DNA of 64,000 nucleotides from Allobosea sp. OK403 (GCF_900113835.1 NZ_FOQV01000002.1:1095949-1159948), one strand, 5' to 3'. Shown: positions 34,878-43,993, counted from the first letter of the stretch. The notes: generated from the sequence alone by a model not told the origin. Numbers and translations: made by a program.

Positions 34878-35911
34878 TCCTTGAGCATCGTCTTGTAGGC
34901 TTCCGTCACCTTCGCGCCGTTCTCGGCCCACCATTCGATGTCGAGGAAGAGCGCGTTCTTGAGGCGTTCCGGGGTGGAGGGCAGGTTGGCGGCGCGGGCC
35001 GCATCGATCGAGGCCCAGGCCTGTTCGGTCACCGGGCCATAGGCGACATATTCGCTCAGCCGGGCATTGTTCTCGGGCTTGACCATGTAGTTCAGGAAGG
35101 CGACAGCCTCCGCCTTGTTGGGCGCGCCCTTGGGGATCATGAAGAAGCCGACCTGCGGGATCTGCTGGTCCCAGGCCATCGCGATCGGCAGCTTCGAATC
35201 GATGCCGGCCTGGAAGCGGCCGTTCCAACCGAGCGCCATGACGACGTCGCCGGAGCCCAGCGCCTGGACGGGCTGCGCTCCGCTCGACCACCAGACCGCG
35301 ACCTGCGGCTTCAAGGCACGGATCTTGTCGAGCGCGCGCTTGAGGCCGGCTTCAGTCGAAAGCGTCTTGTAGACATCGGCCATCGGCACGCCATCGGCGA
35401 GCAGCGCTGCCTCGACCACCGTCTCCGGCGCATCGGGCAGCGTGCGCTTGCCCGGGAACTTCGCAGTGTCCCAGAAGTCGGCGAAGCTCTTGGGCTGCGC
35501 ACCCGTGGCCGGGAAGGCCTTGGTCGAATAGCCGATCAGGGTCGAGAAGATCTCGGAGGGAATGGCGTAGTCATTGCGCGCACCGGGCAGGACATGGTCG
35601 GTCTTGACCATGTCGGGCGTGATCTTCTCGAACAGGCCGAGCTTGACGCCGCGCATCAGCCCGCCGCCACCGCCGGTCACCACGTCCCAGGTCACCGATT
35701 TGGTGTCGACCATCGCCTTGATCTTGGCGGTATCGGGGCCGGTATCCTCCTCGACCTTGATGCCGCTCTCCTTCGAGAACGGGGTGATCCAGGCCTTGCG
35801 GATCGCCTCCTGATAGGCCCCGCCCCATGAGGCGAAGGTCATCTCCTTGGCGGATGCCGCGACCGGAGCGAGCAGAGCCGCCACGGCCGCTGCGATGAGC
35901 AGCTTCTTCAT
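34874..35911 (-). CDS. ABC transporter substrate-binding protein (PotD-like)
   Basis: A 345-residue periplasmic protein. The signal peptide is MKKLLIAAAVAALLAPVAAS (cleavage after ASA), and the mature start is KEMTFASWGGAYQEAIRKAW, typical of the spermidine/putrescine-like class. The central WDVVTGGGGGLMRG and YAIPSEIFSTLIGYS segments fit this fold. ATG 35911 has AGGAG upstream. It overlaps the M24 gene, linking uptake with that enzyme. The ligand is probably a small amine or amide (inference). Confidence 0.86.
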   Translation of the reverse strand: MKKLLIAAAVAALLAPVAASAKEMTFASWGGAYQEAIRKAWITPFSKESGIKVEEDTGPDTAKIKAMVDTKSVTWDVVTGGGGGLMRGVKLGLFEKITPDMVKTDHVLPGARNDYAIPSEIFSTLIGYSTKAFPATGAQPKSFADFWDTAKFPGKRTLPDAPETVVEAALLADGVPMADVYKTLSTEAGLKRALDKIRALKPQVAVWWSSGAQPVQALGSGDVVMALGWNGRFQAGIDSKLPIAMAWDQQIPQVGFFMIPKGAPNKAEAVAFLNYMVKPENNARLSEYVAYGPVTEQAWASIDAARAANLPSTPERLKNALFLDIEWWAENGAKVTEAYKTMLKE

Positions 35912-35939
35912 CACGCTTCTCCTCAAGATTGGACGCGGG

Positions 35940-36647
35940 CTACGCGGCCGTGGCGCCGCACAGGGCGGCGAATTTGCTGAGCATGGTCTTGGCGGGCAGC
36001 GCCTCGTCGGCGGTCGCCTTGAGCTGTTCGATATCGGCGCCGTCGCGCTCCATCGTGGCGCGGCTCTGCTCGAACCAGACCCGCGCCTGCGCCTGCGTCA
36101 CTTCGGGATGGCCCTGGATGCCCCAGACCTTGCGATCGCGGTAACGCCAGATCTGGTTGGGGCAGAGATCGCTGGAAGCCAGGATCGTCATGTCCGGATG
36201 GTCGGCGCGCACCTCGTCATTGTGCCAGACGAACATGTAGACACGCTCGCCGATCGCGTCAGCGATCAGGTCCGTCCGGGCGGTAGGCGCAACATCGAGC
36301 CATTTGTTGCCGACCTCGCAGAAGGAGCGGCGAAACACCTGGTCGCGCCCGCAAAGCGCCGAACCAAGGATCTGGCTGCCGAAGCAGACGCCGAGCATCG
36401 GGATGTCGAGGCTCTCGGCCTCCCGGATCAGCTCATGCTCGCGATGGATGAAGGGCACGTCCTCATAGGCGCCGTGCGGGCTGCCGGAGAGAAAGATGCC
36501 GTCATAGTCGTCGAGCTCCCCGGGGAAGTCGCCGTCATAGGCCCAGCGCGCATCGACATCGAGCCCCCATGAGGCGAAGCGCTCGGGGAGTTGCGCGACC
36601 GAGTCCCGGCTGGGTCCGTTCTGCAGGAAGAGCAGCCGTCCGCTCAT
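35940..36647 (-). CDS. Class I glutamine amidotransferase-like protein
   Basis: A 235-residue stand-alone GATase-1 domain. The nucleophile elbow is GVCFGSQIL (Cys88) and the catalytic His-Glu pair is in GIQGHPEVT (His180, Glu182), so the triad is intact. The substrate loop SGSPHGAYED is typical. There is no synthetase domain, so it may hydrolyse a gamma-glutamyl or other amide compound. ATG 36647 with AAAGGA upstream is chosen over an in-frame ATG ten codons earlier. It lies between the GntR and binding-protein genes of the operon. Confidence 0.82.
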   Translation of the reverse strand: MSGRLLFLQNGPSRDSVAQLPERFASWGLDVDARWAYDGDFPGELDDYDGIFLSGSPHGAYEDVPFIHREHELIREAESLDIPMLGVCFGSQILGSALCGRDQVFRRSFCEVGNKWLDVAPTARTDLIADAIGERVYMFVWHNDEVRADHPDMTILASSDLCPNQIWRYRDRKVWGIQGHPEVTQAQARVWFEQSRATMERDGADIEQLKATADEALPAKTMLSKFAALCGATAA

Positions 36648-36696
36648 CTTGTCGTCCTTTCCTGGCTTGCGCGCCATGACCTGATGCTGAGCCGCT

Positions 36697-37389
36697 TCAC
36701 CGCGCATCCCTCGCCAGCGTTCCCGCCAGCAGGTCGAGGATGCCCTGGCGGGCATTGTCGATATGGCTTTGCATGGCCCGTGCGGCAGCCTCTGCATCGC
36801 CGGCTTCGATCGCAGCCAGAATGGCGAGGTGCTCGCCCTTGCCCGGATCGAAGCGGCGCGGAATCCGGGCGAGCCCGAACATCCGGGTCCGCTCGCGCAG
36901 ATCCTTGACCATGCGCGCCATCAGCCCGTTGCCGCCGGCCTCGGCGATGGAGAGATGCACCAGATCGTCCACCGACCAGTGCTTGTCATGCGAGACGGCC
37001 GCCGCGCTGACCATGCCTTCGACGGCGGCGCGGATCTCGGCGATGCGCACCGGCGCGAGCCTGCCGGTCGCCAGCCGCGCCGTCTCCCCTTCAAGGACAC
37101 GACGGGTCGCCAGGATTTCCATGACGTCCTCGATCGAGACCGAATGAACGGTGAGGATCCGCCGGTCGCGGCGCAGATAGCCCTCGCCCACCAGCCGGCC
37201 GAGCGCCTCACGAACCGGCGTCCGCGACAGGCCGAGCTTTTCGGCCAGGCGGCGATCCTGGACGACCGCGCCGCCAGGCAATTCCCCGACGAGGATCATC
37301 TGCCGGATCTGCTGCTTGGCGCGCTCGGCAAGCGACTCGTCGACGTCGTCGGCGAGGCTCGCGTCGGAAAGGCTTGATGGCGTGGTCAA
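36697..37389 (-). CDS. GntR-family transcriptional regulator, FCD domain
   Basis: A 230-residue repressor heading the minus-strand operon. The winged helix is at about residues 20-85 (RLAEKLGLSRTPVREALGRL), and the FCD domain is at about 95-220 (RRVLEGETARLATG). I choose the TTG at 37389, which has AAGGAG nine bases upstream. An upstream in-frame ATG at 37440 would translate across the operator palindrome at 37416-37427. The position of that palindrome suggests autorepression. Confidence 0.85.
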   Translation of the reverse strand: MTTPSSLSDASLADDVDESLAERAKQQIRQMILVGELPGGAVVQDRRLAEKLGLSRTPVREALGRLVGEGYLRRDRRILTVHSVSIEDVMEILATRRVLEGETARLATGRLAPVRIAEIRAAVEGMVSAAAVSHDKHWSVDDLVHLSIAEAGGNGLMARMVKDLRERTRMFGLARIPRRFDPGKGEHLAILAAIEAGDAEAAARAMQSHIDNARQGILDLLAGTLARDAR

Positions 37390-37415
37390 AGGTATTGGCT
37401 CCTTGTGGGATATTT

Positions 37416-37427
37416 TTGGTATACCAA
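37416..37427. promoter_or_regulatory. Probable GntR operator TTGGTATACCAA
   Basis: A perfect 12-bp palindrome, 26 bases upstream of the TTG start of the GntR gene. It fits the FadR-type TNGTATACNA pattern. Related TTGGTATG copies at 38670-38677 and 38686-38693 precede the next gene upstream, which suggests a shared regulon. Confidence 0.65.
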
Positions 37428-37804
37428 TGGGACACGTCAAGAGCCAATCGAGGCGCGAGCGCTCAATCCACGGGCGGGTTCGGCAAAAAATTGAGGCAGG
37501 AGATGCGAGCGCAGGCCTGCGTGACCAGCGTCGGGAATGAGCGGCGCACGAGATGATCGGGACCGAGATCGTCAGGAGCAGAGCAGAAAGTGTCGCGATT
37601 TCAATATGATATAGTCAAAAAAATCAAACACGCGGTCATCCCGGGCGCAGCGAAGCGGAGACCCAGGAATCCATCGTAGAGTGCGTCGCCCTTCGATGGA
37701 TTCCGGATCAGCGCCGCTTGCGCGGCTTGTCCGGAATGACGGCGCGGGGATGTCAAGCGATCGCAAACCTCTGAGATCGCTCAGTTCATTTCAGGCCAAT
37801 CCCC
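37428..37804. other. Gene-free stretch with a dispersed intergenic repeat
   Basis: With the operator this makes about 415 bp without a gene. An AT-rich segment (about 37588-37630) is followed by an element at 37631-37747 containing arms GGAATCCATCG (37666-37676) and CGATGGATTCC (37694-37704), flanked by GGTCATCCCGG and CCGGAATGAC. A short related piece, CATTCCGGACAATCGGGATGACGG, lies at 30994-31017. I see no open reading frame worth calling. Confidence 0.6.
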
Positions 37805-38632
37805 TCAGGTGATGCGGCGCACGCTCTCGGAGATCTCCTCCGGCTCGAAAAGCCGTTTCCAGTCCGGCTTGAGGATCGTGTCCTTGCCGAAGACGATCGC
37901 CTTGTTGCAGGCGTCGGAGAACACGCCCTGGACCTGCTCGAAGGTCACGGCGGCGAGGATGTTCATATGGCCGAGCAGGAAATCGCGCGCCGCCTCGCGC
38001 GGCACGCCGCGCGCGATCGCTTCCTCCATCGCCTCGCGCATCGCATCCAGCAGCGTGGCGCAGACGGTCTCCGACAGGCCGGGCTCCAGGATCGCCATCT
38101 GCTCGACCGTGACCCGGTGAGAACGCATCACCGGCGCCCAGATCGCGCGCGCGACCTCCTCGCCGAGCGCATAATGCGCGTCGGGCCCCTGCATCAATGC
38201 GTTGACGATATGCTGCTTGGCGGCGATGCCGCCGAAATGGTCAGCCTTCGCCGCCGGATCGGTCTCGTCGTTGAAGATCGGCGGGTGGCAGGGATGGGTG
38301 ACGAAATAGCTGATGTCGGCGCGCTCAGGTAGGTGGCCGGCATGCGGGGCAGCGGCATCGAGGATGACGACCATGGTGCCGGGGCTAAGCTTCGGCACGA
38401 GGTCATGCGCGACCGCGCCGACCGCCGTATCGGGCACCGCCAGCACCACGACATCCGCGCCCTGGATGGCCTCGGCCGCGTCGACGCAATCCACGCCATA
38501 GGCCTGCGTCACGCGCTCGCGGCCGGCCGGACTGACCTCGACATGGCGCGTCTGGAAACGCGACCCGGCCAGGTTGCGCCCAAGCCGCATCCCCATCTTT
38601 CCGCCAGCGCCGAACAATGCAACGACCGTCAT
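37805..38632 (-). CDS. NAD(P)-binding oxidoreductase resembling D-apionate oxidoisomerase (ApnO)
   Basis: A 275-residue protein with a Rossmann N-terminus (MTVVALFGAGGKMGMRLGRN) and a helical C-terminal half of the phosphogluconate-dehydrogenase type. Segments such as DISYFVTHPCHPPIFNDETD and LEPGLSETVCATLLDAM match what I recall of ApnO of apiose catabolism, but this rests on memory, not alignment. GGGAGAG precedes the ATG at 38632. Two GntR half-site repeats lie 38-61 bases upstream. Alternative: a related 2-hydroxy- or 3-keto-acid dehydrogenase. Confidence 0.62.
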   Translation of the reverse strand: MTVVALFGAGGKMGMRLGRNLAGSRFQTRHVEVSPAGRERVTQAYGVDCVDAAEAIQGADVVVLAVPDTAVGAVAHDLVPKLSPGTMVVILDAAAPHAGHLPERADISYFVTHPCHPPIFNDETDPAAKADHFGGIAAKQHIVNALMQGPDAHYALGEEVARAIWAPVMRSHRVTVEQMAILEPGLSETVCATLLDAMREAMEEAIARGVPREAARDFLLGHMNILAAVTFEQVQGVFSDACNKAIVFGKDTILKPDWKRLFEPEEISESVRRIT

Positions 38633-38669
38633 GCTTCTCTCCCGATAGCCGCCTGCTTGAACAGGCTGT

Positions 38670-38693
38670 TTGGTATGCAAGCTGATTGGTATG
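38670..38693. promoter_or_regulatory. Tandem TTGGTATG half-sites upstream of the ApnO-like gene
   Basis: TTGGTATG occurs at 38670-38677 and 38686-38693, a 16-base step. Both match seven bases of the palindrome TTGGTATACCAA that precedes the GntR gene at 37389, so they may be secondary sites for the same repressor. Confidence 0.45.
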
Positions 38694-38784
38694 ATTGAAT
38701 CCGCCGCGTCGTGAGAGACGGCCTCCCAGGATCAAAGCCGCTGCGCCCGCACCTGGCAAGCCATGGAGCGCCGGACGCCGGCAG

Positions 38785-39216
38785 CTAACGCTCGATCCGC
38801 GTCGAGAGGATGATCGAGGACATCGTCCGCTCGACGCCTTCAAGTCCGCCGATCCGGTCGATGAGCTGGTCGAGCTCGCCGATCGAGGGCGCCACCACGA
38901 TCGCGATCATATCGAAATGCCCGCTGACGGAATGCAGCATCCGGACCTCCGGAATCCGGCGCAGCTCCGTCTCGACCTTAGGCGCGAGCTTCGGCATCGC
39001 CGTGATCAGCACATGCGCCTTGACCATCCCCTTCTCATGATCGTCGGAGAGGCGTGCGGTATAGCCGGCGATGACGCCGCGCCGTTCCAGCCGCTCGATC
39101 CGGCTTTGCACGGTGGTGCGCGACAGGCCGAGCTTGCGGCCAAGCTCGGCGACCGGCGCGCGGGCGTTCTCGGTCAAGAGCACGAGCAGGAGGCGGTCAG
39201 TCTGGTCGATCGTCAT
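38785..39216 (-). CDS. Lrp/AsnC-family transcriptional regulator
   Basis: A 143-residue protein with an N-terminal helix-turn-helix (LGRKLGLSRTTVQSRIERLE) and a C-terminal RAM/AsnC ligand domain (HSVSGHFDMIAIVVAPS). ATG 39216 is preferred; an in-frame TTG three codons earlier is possible. It is divergent from the saccharopine-dehydrogenase-like gene at 39339. Lrp-type regulators commonly respond to the amino acid metabolised by their divergent target, here perhaps lysine (inference). Confidence 0.9.
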   Translation of the reverse strand: MTIDQTDRLLLVLLTENARAPVAELGRKLGLSRTTVQSRIERLERRGVIAGYTARLSDDHEKGMVKAHVLITAMPKLAPKVETELRRIPEVRMLHSVSGHFDMIAIVVAPSIGELDQLIDRIGGLEGVERTMSSIILSTRIER

Positions 39217-39338
39217 CTTGCGCAATGCTTACGGCGATCTGCCGAAAAATACCATATGAATCGTCGCGTTCGTGGCTTCTATCCGATGAAGCCGCGAGCG
39301 ACCATCGCTTTCAACAACTGGGACTGAGGGCGAAGACG

Positions 39339-40463
39339 ATGCGGGACGTGGTGGTGGTTGGTGCGGGCAAGATCGGGGCGACGATCGCCGATCTGCTCGG
39401 TGGAAGCGGCGATTATCGCGTCGTCGTGGCGGATCGCTCCGACGTTCAGCTCGCCGGCACCCGCAAGAGCGCGACCGTCTCGACCCAGACGATCGACATC
39501 GCCGATGCCGATGCCCTGAACCGCCTGCTCGCCGGCCGCTTCGCCGTGCTGAGCGCCGCGCCCTACGATCTGACGACGCGGATCGCCGAAGCCGCCGCCC
39601 CGCTCGGCGTGCATTACCTCGACCTGACCGAGGATGTCGCGAGCACGAAGCGCGTCAAGGAGCTGGCAGTCGACGCCAAGGCCGCGCTGATCCCGCAATG
39701 CGGTCTCGCTCCCGGCTTCATCTCGATCGTGGCCGCCGATCTGGCACGCGATTTCGACACGCTGGACTCGCTGAAGCTCCGGGTCGGAGCCTTGCCGCAA
39801 TATCCCTCCAACGCGCTCGGTTACAACCTGACCTGGAGCACGGACGGGATCATCAACGAATACTGCGAGCCCTGCGAGGCGATCGCCAATGGCGAGCATG
39901 TGCTTGTCCCGGCGCTGGAGGAACGCGAGGAGTTTTCGCTCGACGGCGTCACCTATGAAGCCTTCAACACCTCGGGCGGGCTCGGTACGCTCTGCGAGAC
40001 GCTGGCCGGCAAGGTCCGCACGCTGAACTACCGCACCATCCGCTACCCCGGCCATTGCGCGCTCATGAAAGTACTGCTGCAGGATCTGCGCCTGGCCGAT
40101 CGTCGCAACCTGCTGAAGGACATCTTCGAGAACGCGCTGCCGAGCACCTTGCAGGACGTCGTCATTGTCTTCGTCACGGTGAGCGGACGCAAAGGCGGTC
40201 GCCTCGTGCAGGAGACCTACGCCCACAAGATCTATAGCGGCCTGGTCGACGGCGTGACGCGCAGCGCCATCCAGATCACCACCGCGGCCGGCATCTGCAC
40301 GGTGCTCGATCTGCTCGCCGACGGAACTCTCCCGCAAAGCGGTTTCGTCCGGCAGGAGGACATCACACTTCAGGCCTTCCTCGCCAACCGTTTCGGCAAG
40401 GTCTATGCCCGGGCGCGAGACCATGGCGACATGCCGGCGACTGAGACCAGCCGCGCCGCCTGA
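39339..40463 (+). CDS. Saccharopine dehydrogenase-like / lysine dehydrogenase-like protein
   Basis: A 374-residue NAD(P)-dependent enzyme. The Rossmann segment MRDVVVVGAGKIGATIADLL is at the N-terminus. VHYLDLTEDVASTKRV and ALIPQCGLAPGFISIVAADL are typical of the saccharopine dehydrogenase/lysine 6-dehydrogenase family. The length is close to that of lysine 6-dehydrogenases (about 370-390). It is divergent from the Lrp gene. It probably acts on an amino acid or imine in lysine or diamine catabolism (inference). Confidence 0.82.
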   Translation: MRDVVVVGAGKIGATIADLLGGSGDYRVVVADRSDVQLAGTRKSATVSTQTIDIADADALNRLLAGRFAVLSAAPYDLTTRIAEAAAPLGVHYLDLTEDVASTKRVKELAVDAKAALIPQCGLAPGFISIVAADLARDFDTLDSLKLRVGALPQYPSNALGYNLTWSTDGIINEYCEPCEAIANGEHVLVPALEEREEFSLDGVTYEAFNTSGGLGTLCETLAGKVRTLNYRTIRYPGHCALMKVLLQDLRLADRRNLLKDIFENALPSTLQDVVIVFVTVSGRKGGRLVQETYAHKIYSGLVDGVTRSAIQITTAAGICTVLDLLADGTLPQSGFVRQEDITLQAFLANRFGKVYARARDHGDMPATETSRAA

Positions 40464-40595
40464 CAAGGCGGCGAGCATATCCGCCCGGGCTCGGCAAGCG
40501 CCCGGATGCAGGGAGCACATGCACGCAAGGGAATTGGCAGCACCCCGAACGACCGGCCACAAGAGTCGAAAAGGGTATTGGGACAGGAAACGACC

Positions 40596-40645
40596 AGAGC
40601 AGGATGCGAGAAGGCCGGAATCGGCTTTCGCGTGAAACCTGCTCT
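40596..40645. repeat. CTAGAGC-family element, variant copy
   Basis: AGAGCAGGATGCGAGAAGG begins at 40596, with GGAATCGGCTTTCGCG in the centre and CCTGCTCT (40638-40645) as the closing arm. It lies in the 211-bp gap before the M81 gene, about 30 bases from its start. The core GGAATCGG differs from the usual ACCGGTT. Confidence 0.65.
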
Positions 40646-40674
40646 TTATCCAGCTCTGGGAGGGCAACGAGGCG

Positions 40675-42147
40675 ATGGGGCGGCGCGTACTGATCGCGGA
40701 ATTCATGCATGAGACGAACACCTTCAGTGTTCAGCTCACCGGCCAGGACGCCTTCGAGGCGCATGGCGTCTATCTCGGCAACGCGATTCCGCAAGCCTTT
40801 CGTGGCACGCGAACCGCGATGGGCGCAGCCTTCGAGGCCGCCGAAACCTTCGGCTGGAGTCTCGTTCATCCGCTCGTGACGGGTGCCAACCCCTCCGGCC
40901 GCGTCCTGGACGCGGCTTTCGAGCTCTTCGCCGGCCATATTCTCGGCGCCAGCGCCGGCGTCGATGGCGTGCTGCTGCATCTCCACGGCGCGATGGCGAC
41001 GGAAAGCTCCGATGATGGCGAGGGCGAGTTGCTCGCCCGGCTGCGCAAGCGGCTTGGCCCCGACATCCCGATCATCGCCGTGCTCGACCTCCACGCCACT
41101 TTGACGCAACTCATGGCCGACAGTGCCAATGCGCTGATCTCCTACCGCACCTATCCCCATATCGATCAGTACGAGCGCAGTTGGCAGGGCGCGCGCTTGC
41201 TCGAAAGGGCCATGGCCGGCGAGATCAGGCCGAAGGTCGCGGTCGCCCGCCGCCCGATCCTCTACGCGCTCGACGGCGGCCGCACGACCTCGCCGCCCTT
41301 CAAGGAATTGCTGCGCCGGGGCGACGCCCTGGAGGCCTCAGGCGAGGCACTGGTCGTCAGCGTGCAGGCCGGCTTCTCCTCCGCCGACGTCCACGATATC
41401 GGCCCCTCCGTCGCCGTCACCGCCGATGATCGCGGCCAGGCTCAGGCCATCGCCGAGGCGCTGATGGACTACGCCTGGGAGCAGCGGCATTTCTCCTCGA
41501 TCAGCTTCACGCCATTGGCGGAGGCGATGGCCCGCGCCAAGGCCGGCGAAGGGCGACATGACAAGCCGCTCTTGATCTCGGACTATTCCGACAATCCCGG
41601 TTCAGGCGCCTATGGCGACGCCACCAATCTGCTGCGCGCCGTGCTCGATGCCGGACTCCGCAATGTCGGCTTCCACGCCATCCGCGATCCGCAGGCCGCG
41701 CTCGCCGCCCAGGCGGCCGGCGTCGGCAACCGGGTCAGGCTCAAGCTCGGCGGCAAGGTCGATCCATCGACGGGTGGAGCGCCGCTTGACCTCGACGCCC
41801 ATGTCGTGGCGCTGACCGACGGCCACTTCATCGCCTATGGCCCGATGGGCGGCGGCGTCTGGCGCAATTACGGACTGTCCGCGCTGCTGCGCGTCGACGA
41901 TGTCGAGATCATCGTGATCACCCATAACGGCCAGGCGACCGATCTCGCCCAGTTCACCTCGCTCGGCGTCGATCCGGCCCGCAAATCGACCCTGATCGTC
42001 AAGTCGATGCAGCATTTCCGCGCCGCCTTCGAGCCCGTCGCATGCGAGGTTCTGGAGGTCGACACCGGCGCGCTCTCGACCCGCAACTTCAAGACCAGGC
42101 CCTATCGCAAGGTGCGCCGGCCGATCTTCCCGCTCGACGACATCTGA
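40675..42147 (+). CDS. M81-family (MlrC-like) metallopeptidase
   Basis: A 490-residue protein of the family named for microcystinase C. The N-terminal domain has likely metal ligands in AEFMHETNTFSV (His12, Glu13), LLHLHGAM and AVLDLHATLTQ (Asp138, His140). The C-terminal MlrC domain contains DYSDNPGSGAYGDATNLLRA. GGGAGG lies upstream of the ATG. Known members cleave linear peptides or small amides. It is the first of a run of hydrolase and transporter genes on the plus strand. Confidence 0.88.
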   Translation: MGRRVLIAEFMHETNTFSVQLTGQDAFEAHGVYLGNAIPQAFRGTRTAMGAAFEAAETFGWSLVHPLVTGANPSGRVLDAAFELFAGHILGASAGVDGVLLHLHGAMATESSDDGEGELLARLRKRLGPDIPIIAVLDLHATLTQLMADSANALISYRTYPHIDQYERSWQGARLLERAMAGEIRPKVAVARRPILYALDGGRTTSPPFKELLRRGDALEASGEALVVSVQAGFSSADVHDIGPSVAVTADDRGQAQAIAEALMDYAWEQRHFSSISFTPLAEAMARAKAGEGRHDKPLLISDYSDNPGSGAYGDATNLLRAVLDAGLRNVGFHAIRDPQAALAAQAAGVGNRVRLKLGGKVDPSTGGAPLDLDAHVVALTDGHFIAYGPMGGGVWRNYGLSALLRVDDVEIIVITHNGQATDLAQFTSLGVDPARKSTLIVKSMQHFRAAFEPVACEVLEVDTGALSTRNFKTRPYRKVRRPIFPLDDI

Positions 42148-42198
42148 CGACGACCGGCCCTCAAGCGCCGGCGACAATAAGCCAACCGGAGGACAGCG

Positions 42199-42240
42199 AT
42201 GACCAAGGCGAGCAAGGTGGTAACGAGGCCCGCCCCATGA
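42199..42240 (+). CDS. Possible 13-codon leader peptide coupled to the amidohydrolase gene
   Basis: An ATG at 42199 has an excellent ribosome binding site (GGAGGA at 42188-42193) and encodes MTKASKVVTRPAP. Its TGA overlaps the amidohydrolase ATG as ATGA. The amidohydrolase itself has only a weak GAGG. Translation of the leader would couple to the enzyme. It could also be chance; there is no coding-bias evidence at this size. Confidence 0.3.
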   Translation: MTKASKVVTRPAP

Positions 42241-43868
42241 GCGTGCAGGCCGATATCGTGTTGCGGAACGGCCCGATCTGGTGCGGCCGCGAGGACGGGG
42301 TCAAGCAGGCGCTCGCGCTCTGGCAAGGCAAGGTGCTCGCTGCCGGTCAGGACAGCGAGATCGCGCCGCTGATCGGCCCCAGGACACGGGTCATCGATCT
42401 GAAGGGGCGGCTGGCGACGCCGGGCCTGAACGATTCCCATCTCCATCTGGTCTCGCTCGGGCTGACCATGGACTGGGTCGATTCAAAGCCCGCCGCCGCG
42501 CCGACGCTGGAGGCATTGCTCGGAGCCATCGCGGCCCGCGCCGCCAAGGCCAAGCCCGGCGAATGGATCCTCTCGCGCGGCTACGACCAGACCAAGCTCG
42601 ACACCGGCCGTCATCCCTTCCGCAAGGAACTCGACCGCGCAGCCCCTGACAATCCGGTCATGCTGGTGCGGACCTGCGGCCATATCGCGATCTGCAACTC
42701 GGCGGCGCTCGCGCTCGGCGGCATCGATGAATCCTCGCCGACGCCGCAAGGCGGCCTGATCGAGCAACAGAACGGCCGGCTCACCGGCCTGCTCGCCGAG
42801 AACGCCCGTGCCCCGATCCAGGCCGCGATCCCGCTGCCGAGCGAGGCCGAGATCGTCGCCGCAATCGAGCGCGCCGGGCATTACCTGCTCTCACTCGGCA
42901 TCACCAGTTGCATGGATGCCGCTGTCGGCCAGAAGGCGGGCTTTGCCGAAATCGCCGCCTATCACCGCGCCAAGCGCGACGGCCGCCTGCCGGTGCGCAG
43001 CTGGCTGACCCTGCTCGGCGACGAGGGGCGCTCGATCGTGCCGCAATGCCATGCGGCCGGGCTGATCTCGGGCACCGGCGACGACATGCTGATGATCGGC
43101 GCGGTCAAGCTCTTCCTCGACGGCTCGGCCGGCGGCCGCACCGCCTGGATGAGCCAGCCCTATCTCGGCGACGACAAGACCACCGGCGTCTGGATGCTGG
43201 ACGATGCTGAACTCGAGCGCATGGTCATGGATATCCATGCCAAGGGCTACCAGCTCGCCTGCCATGCCATCGGCGACGCCGCGATCGAGCAATTGATCAC
43301 AGCCTATGAGAAGGCACTCAAGGCCCATCCCGACCCGGACCGGCGCCATCGCGTCGAACATTGCGGTTTCTCGACGCCCAGGCAGCATGAGCGCATGGTC
43401 GCGGCCGGCATCTACCCCTGCCCGCAGCAGGTCTTCATCCATGATTTCGGCGATGCCTATGTCAAGGTACTCGGACCGGAGCGGGCCCTGCCGAGCTATC
43501 CGTTCAGGACCTGGTTCGATCTCGGCCTGAAGCCCGCGACCGGCAGCGATGCGCCGGTCTGCGATCCAAATCCCTTCCCGAACTTCCACGCCATGCTGAC
43601 GCGCCAGACCTGGCGCGGCACGGTGATGGACGAAGCCCAGCGCGTCTCGATCGAGCAGGCGCTGCAGGCCTATACCGAATTCGGCGCCTTCTCGCAGAAG
43701 CAGGAGGCGGTGAAGGGCAGGCTCGCCCCCGGTTTCCTGGCCGATGTCGCCGTGTTCTCGCGCGACCTGCTGACGGCAGCGCCCGATGAGATCCTGAAGG
43801 ACACACGCTGCGATCTGACGATCCGCGGCGGCGTTGTCGTCTTCGAGCGCGAGTCCGCCGCGAGCTGA
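42237..43868 (+). CDS. Amidohydrolase family protein (YtcJ-like)
   Basis: A 543-residue metal-dependent hydrolase. The HxH motif is NDSHLHLVSLG, the later ligands lie in QLACHAIGDAAIEQL and RVEHCGF, and the catalytic Asp is in TGSDAPV. The VKLFLDGSAGGRTAWM segment is typical of the YtcJ subgroup, often annotated as amide or formamide hydrolases. It starts 90 bases after the M81 gene. The ATG at 42237 fits the homology start (VQADIVLRNGPIW). The substrate is unknown. Confidence 0.88.
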   Translation: MSVQADIVLRNGPIWCGREDGVKQALALWQGKVLAAGQDSEIAPLIGPRTRVIDLKGRLATPGLNDSHLHLVSLGLTMDWVDSKPAAAPTLEALLGAIAARAAKAKPGEWILSRGYDQTKLDTGRHPFRKELDRAAPDNPVMLVRTCGHIAICNSAALALGGIDESSPTPQGGLIEQQNGRLTGLLAENARAPIQAAIPLPSEAEIVAAIERAGHYLLSLGITSCMDAAVGQKAGFAEIAAYHRAKRDGRLPVRSWLTLLGDEGRSIVPQCHAAGLISGTGDDMLMIGAVKLFLDGSAGGRTAWMSQPYLGDDKTTGVWMLDDAELERMVMDIHAKGYQLACHAIGDAAIEQLITAYEKALKAHPDPDRRHRVEHCGFSTPRQHERMVAAGIYPCPQQVFIHDFGDAYVKVLGPERALPSYPFRTWFDLGLKPATGSDAPVCDPNPFPNFHAMLTRQTWRGTVMDEAQRVSIEQALQAYTEFGAFSQKQEAVKGRLAPGFLADVAVFSRDLLTAAPDEILKDTRCDLTIRGGVVVFERESAAS

Positions 43869-43993
43869 CTGCGCCAAACCAGCCAGGCGCGGAAGGCCGG
43901 AGAGATCCGGCCCCAACCGCGCCGGCAACACGGAAAAGCTGCAGCCAGGCCGATGAGCGGTCGGGTTAGACGGCACATATGGGAGGATATTCG

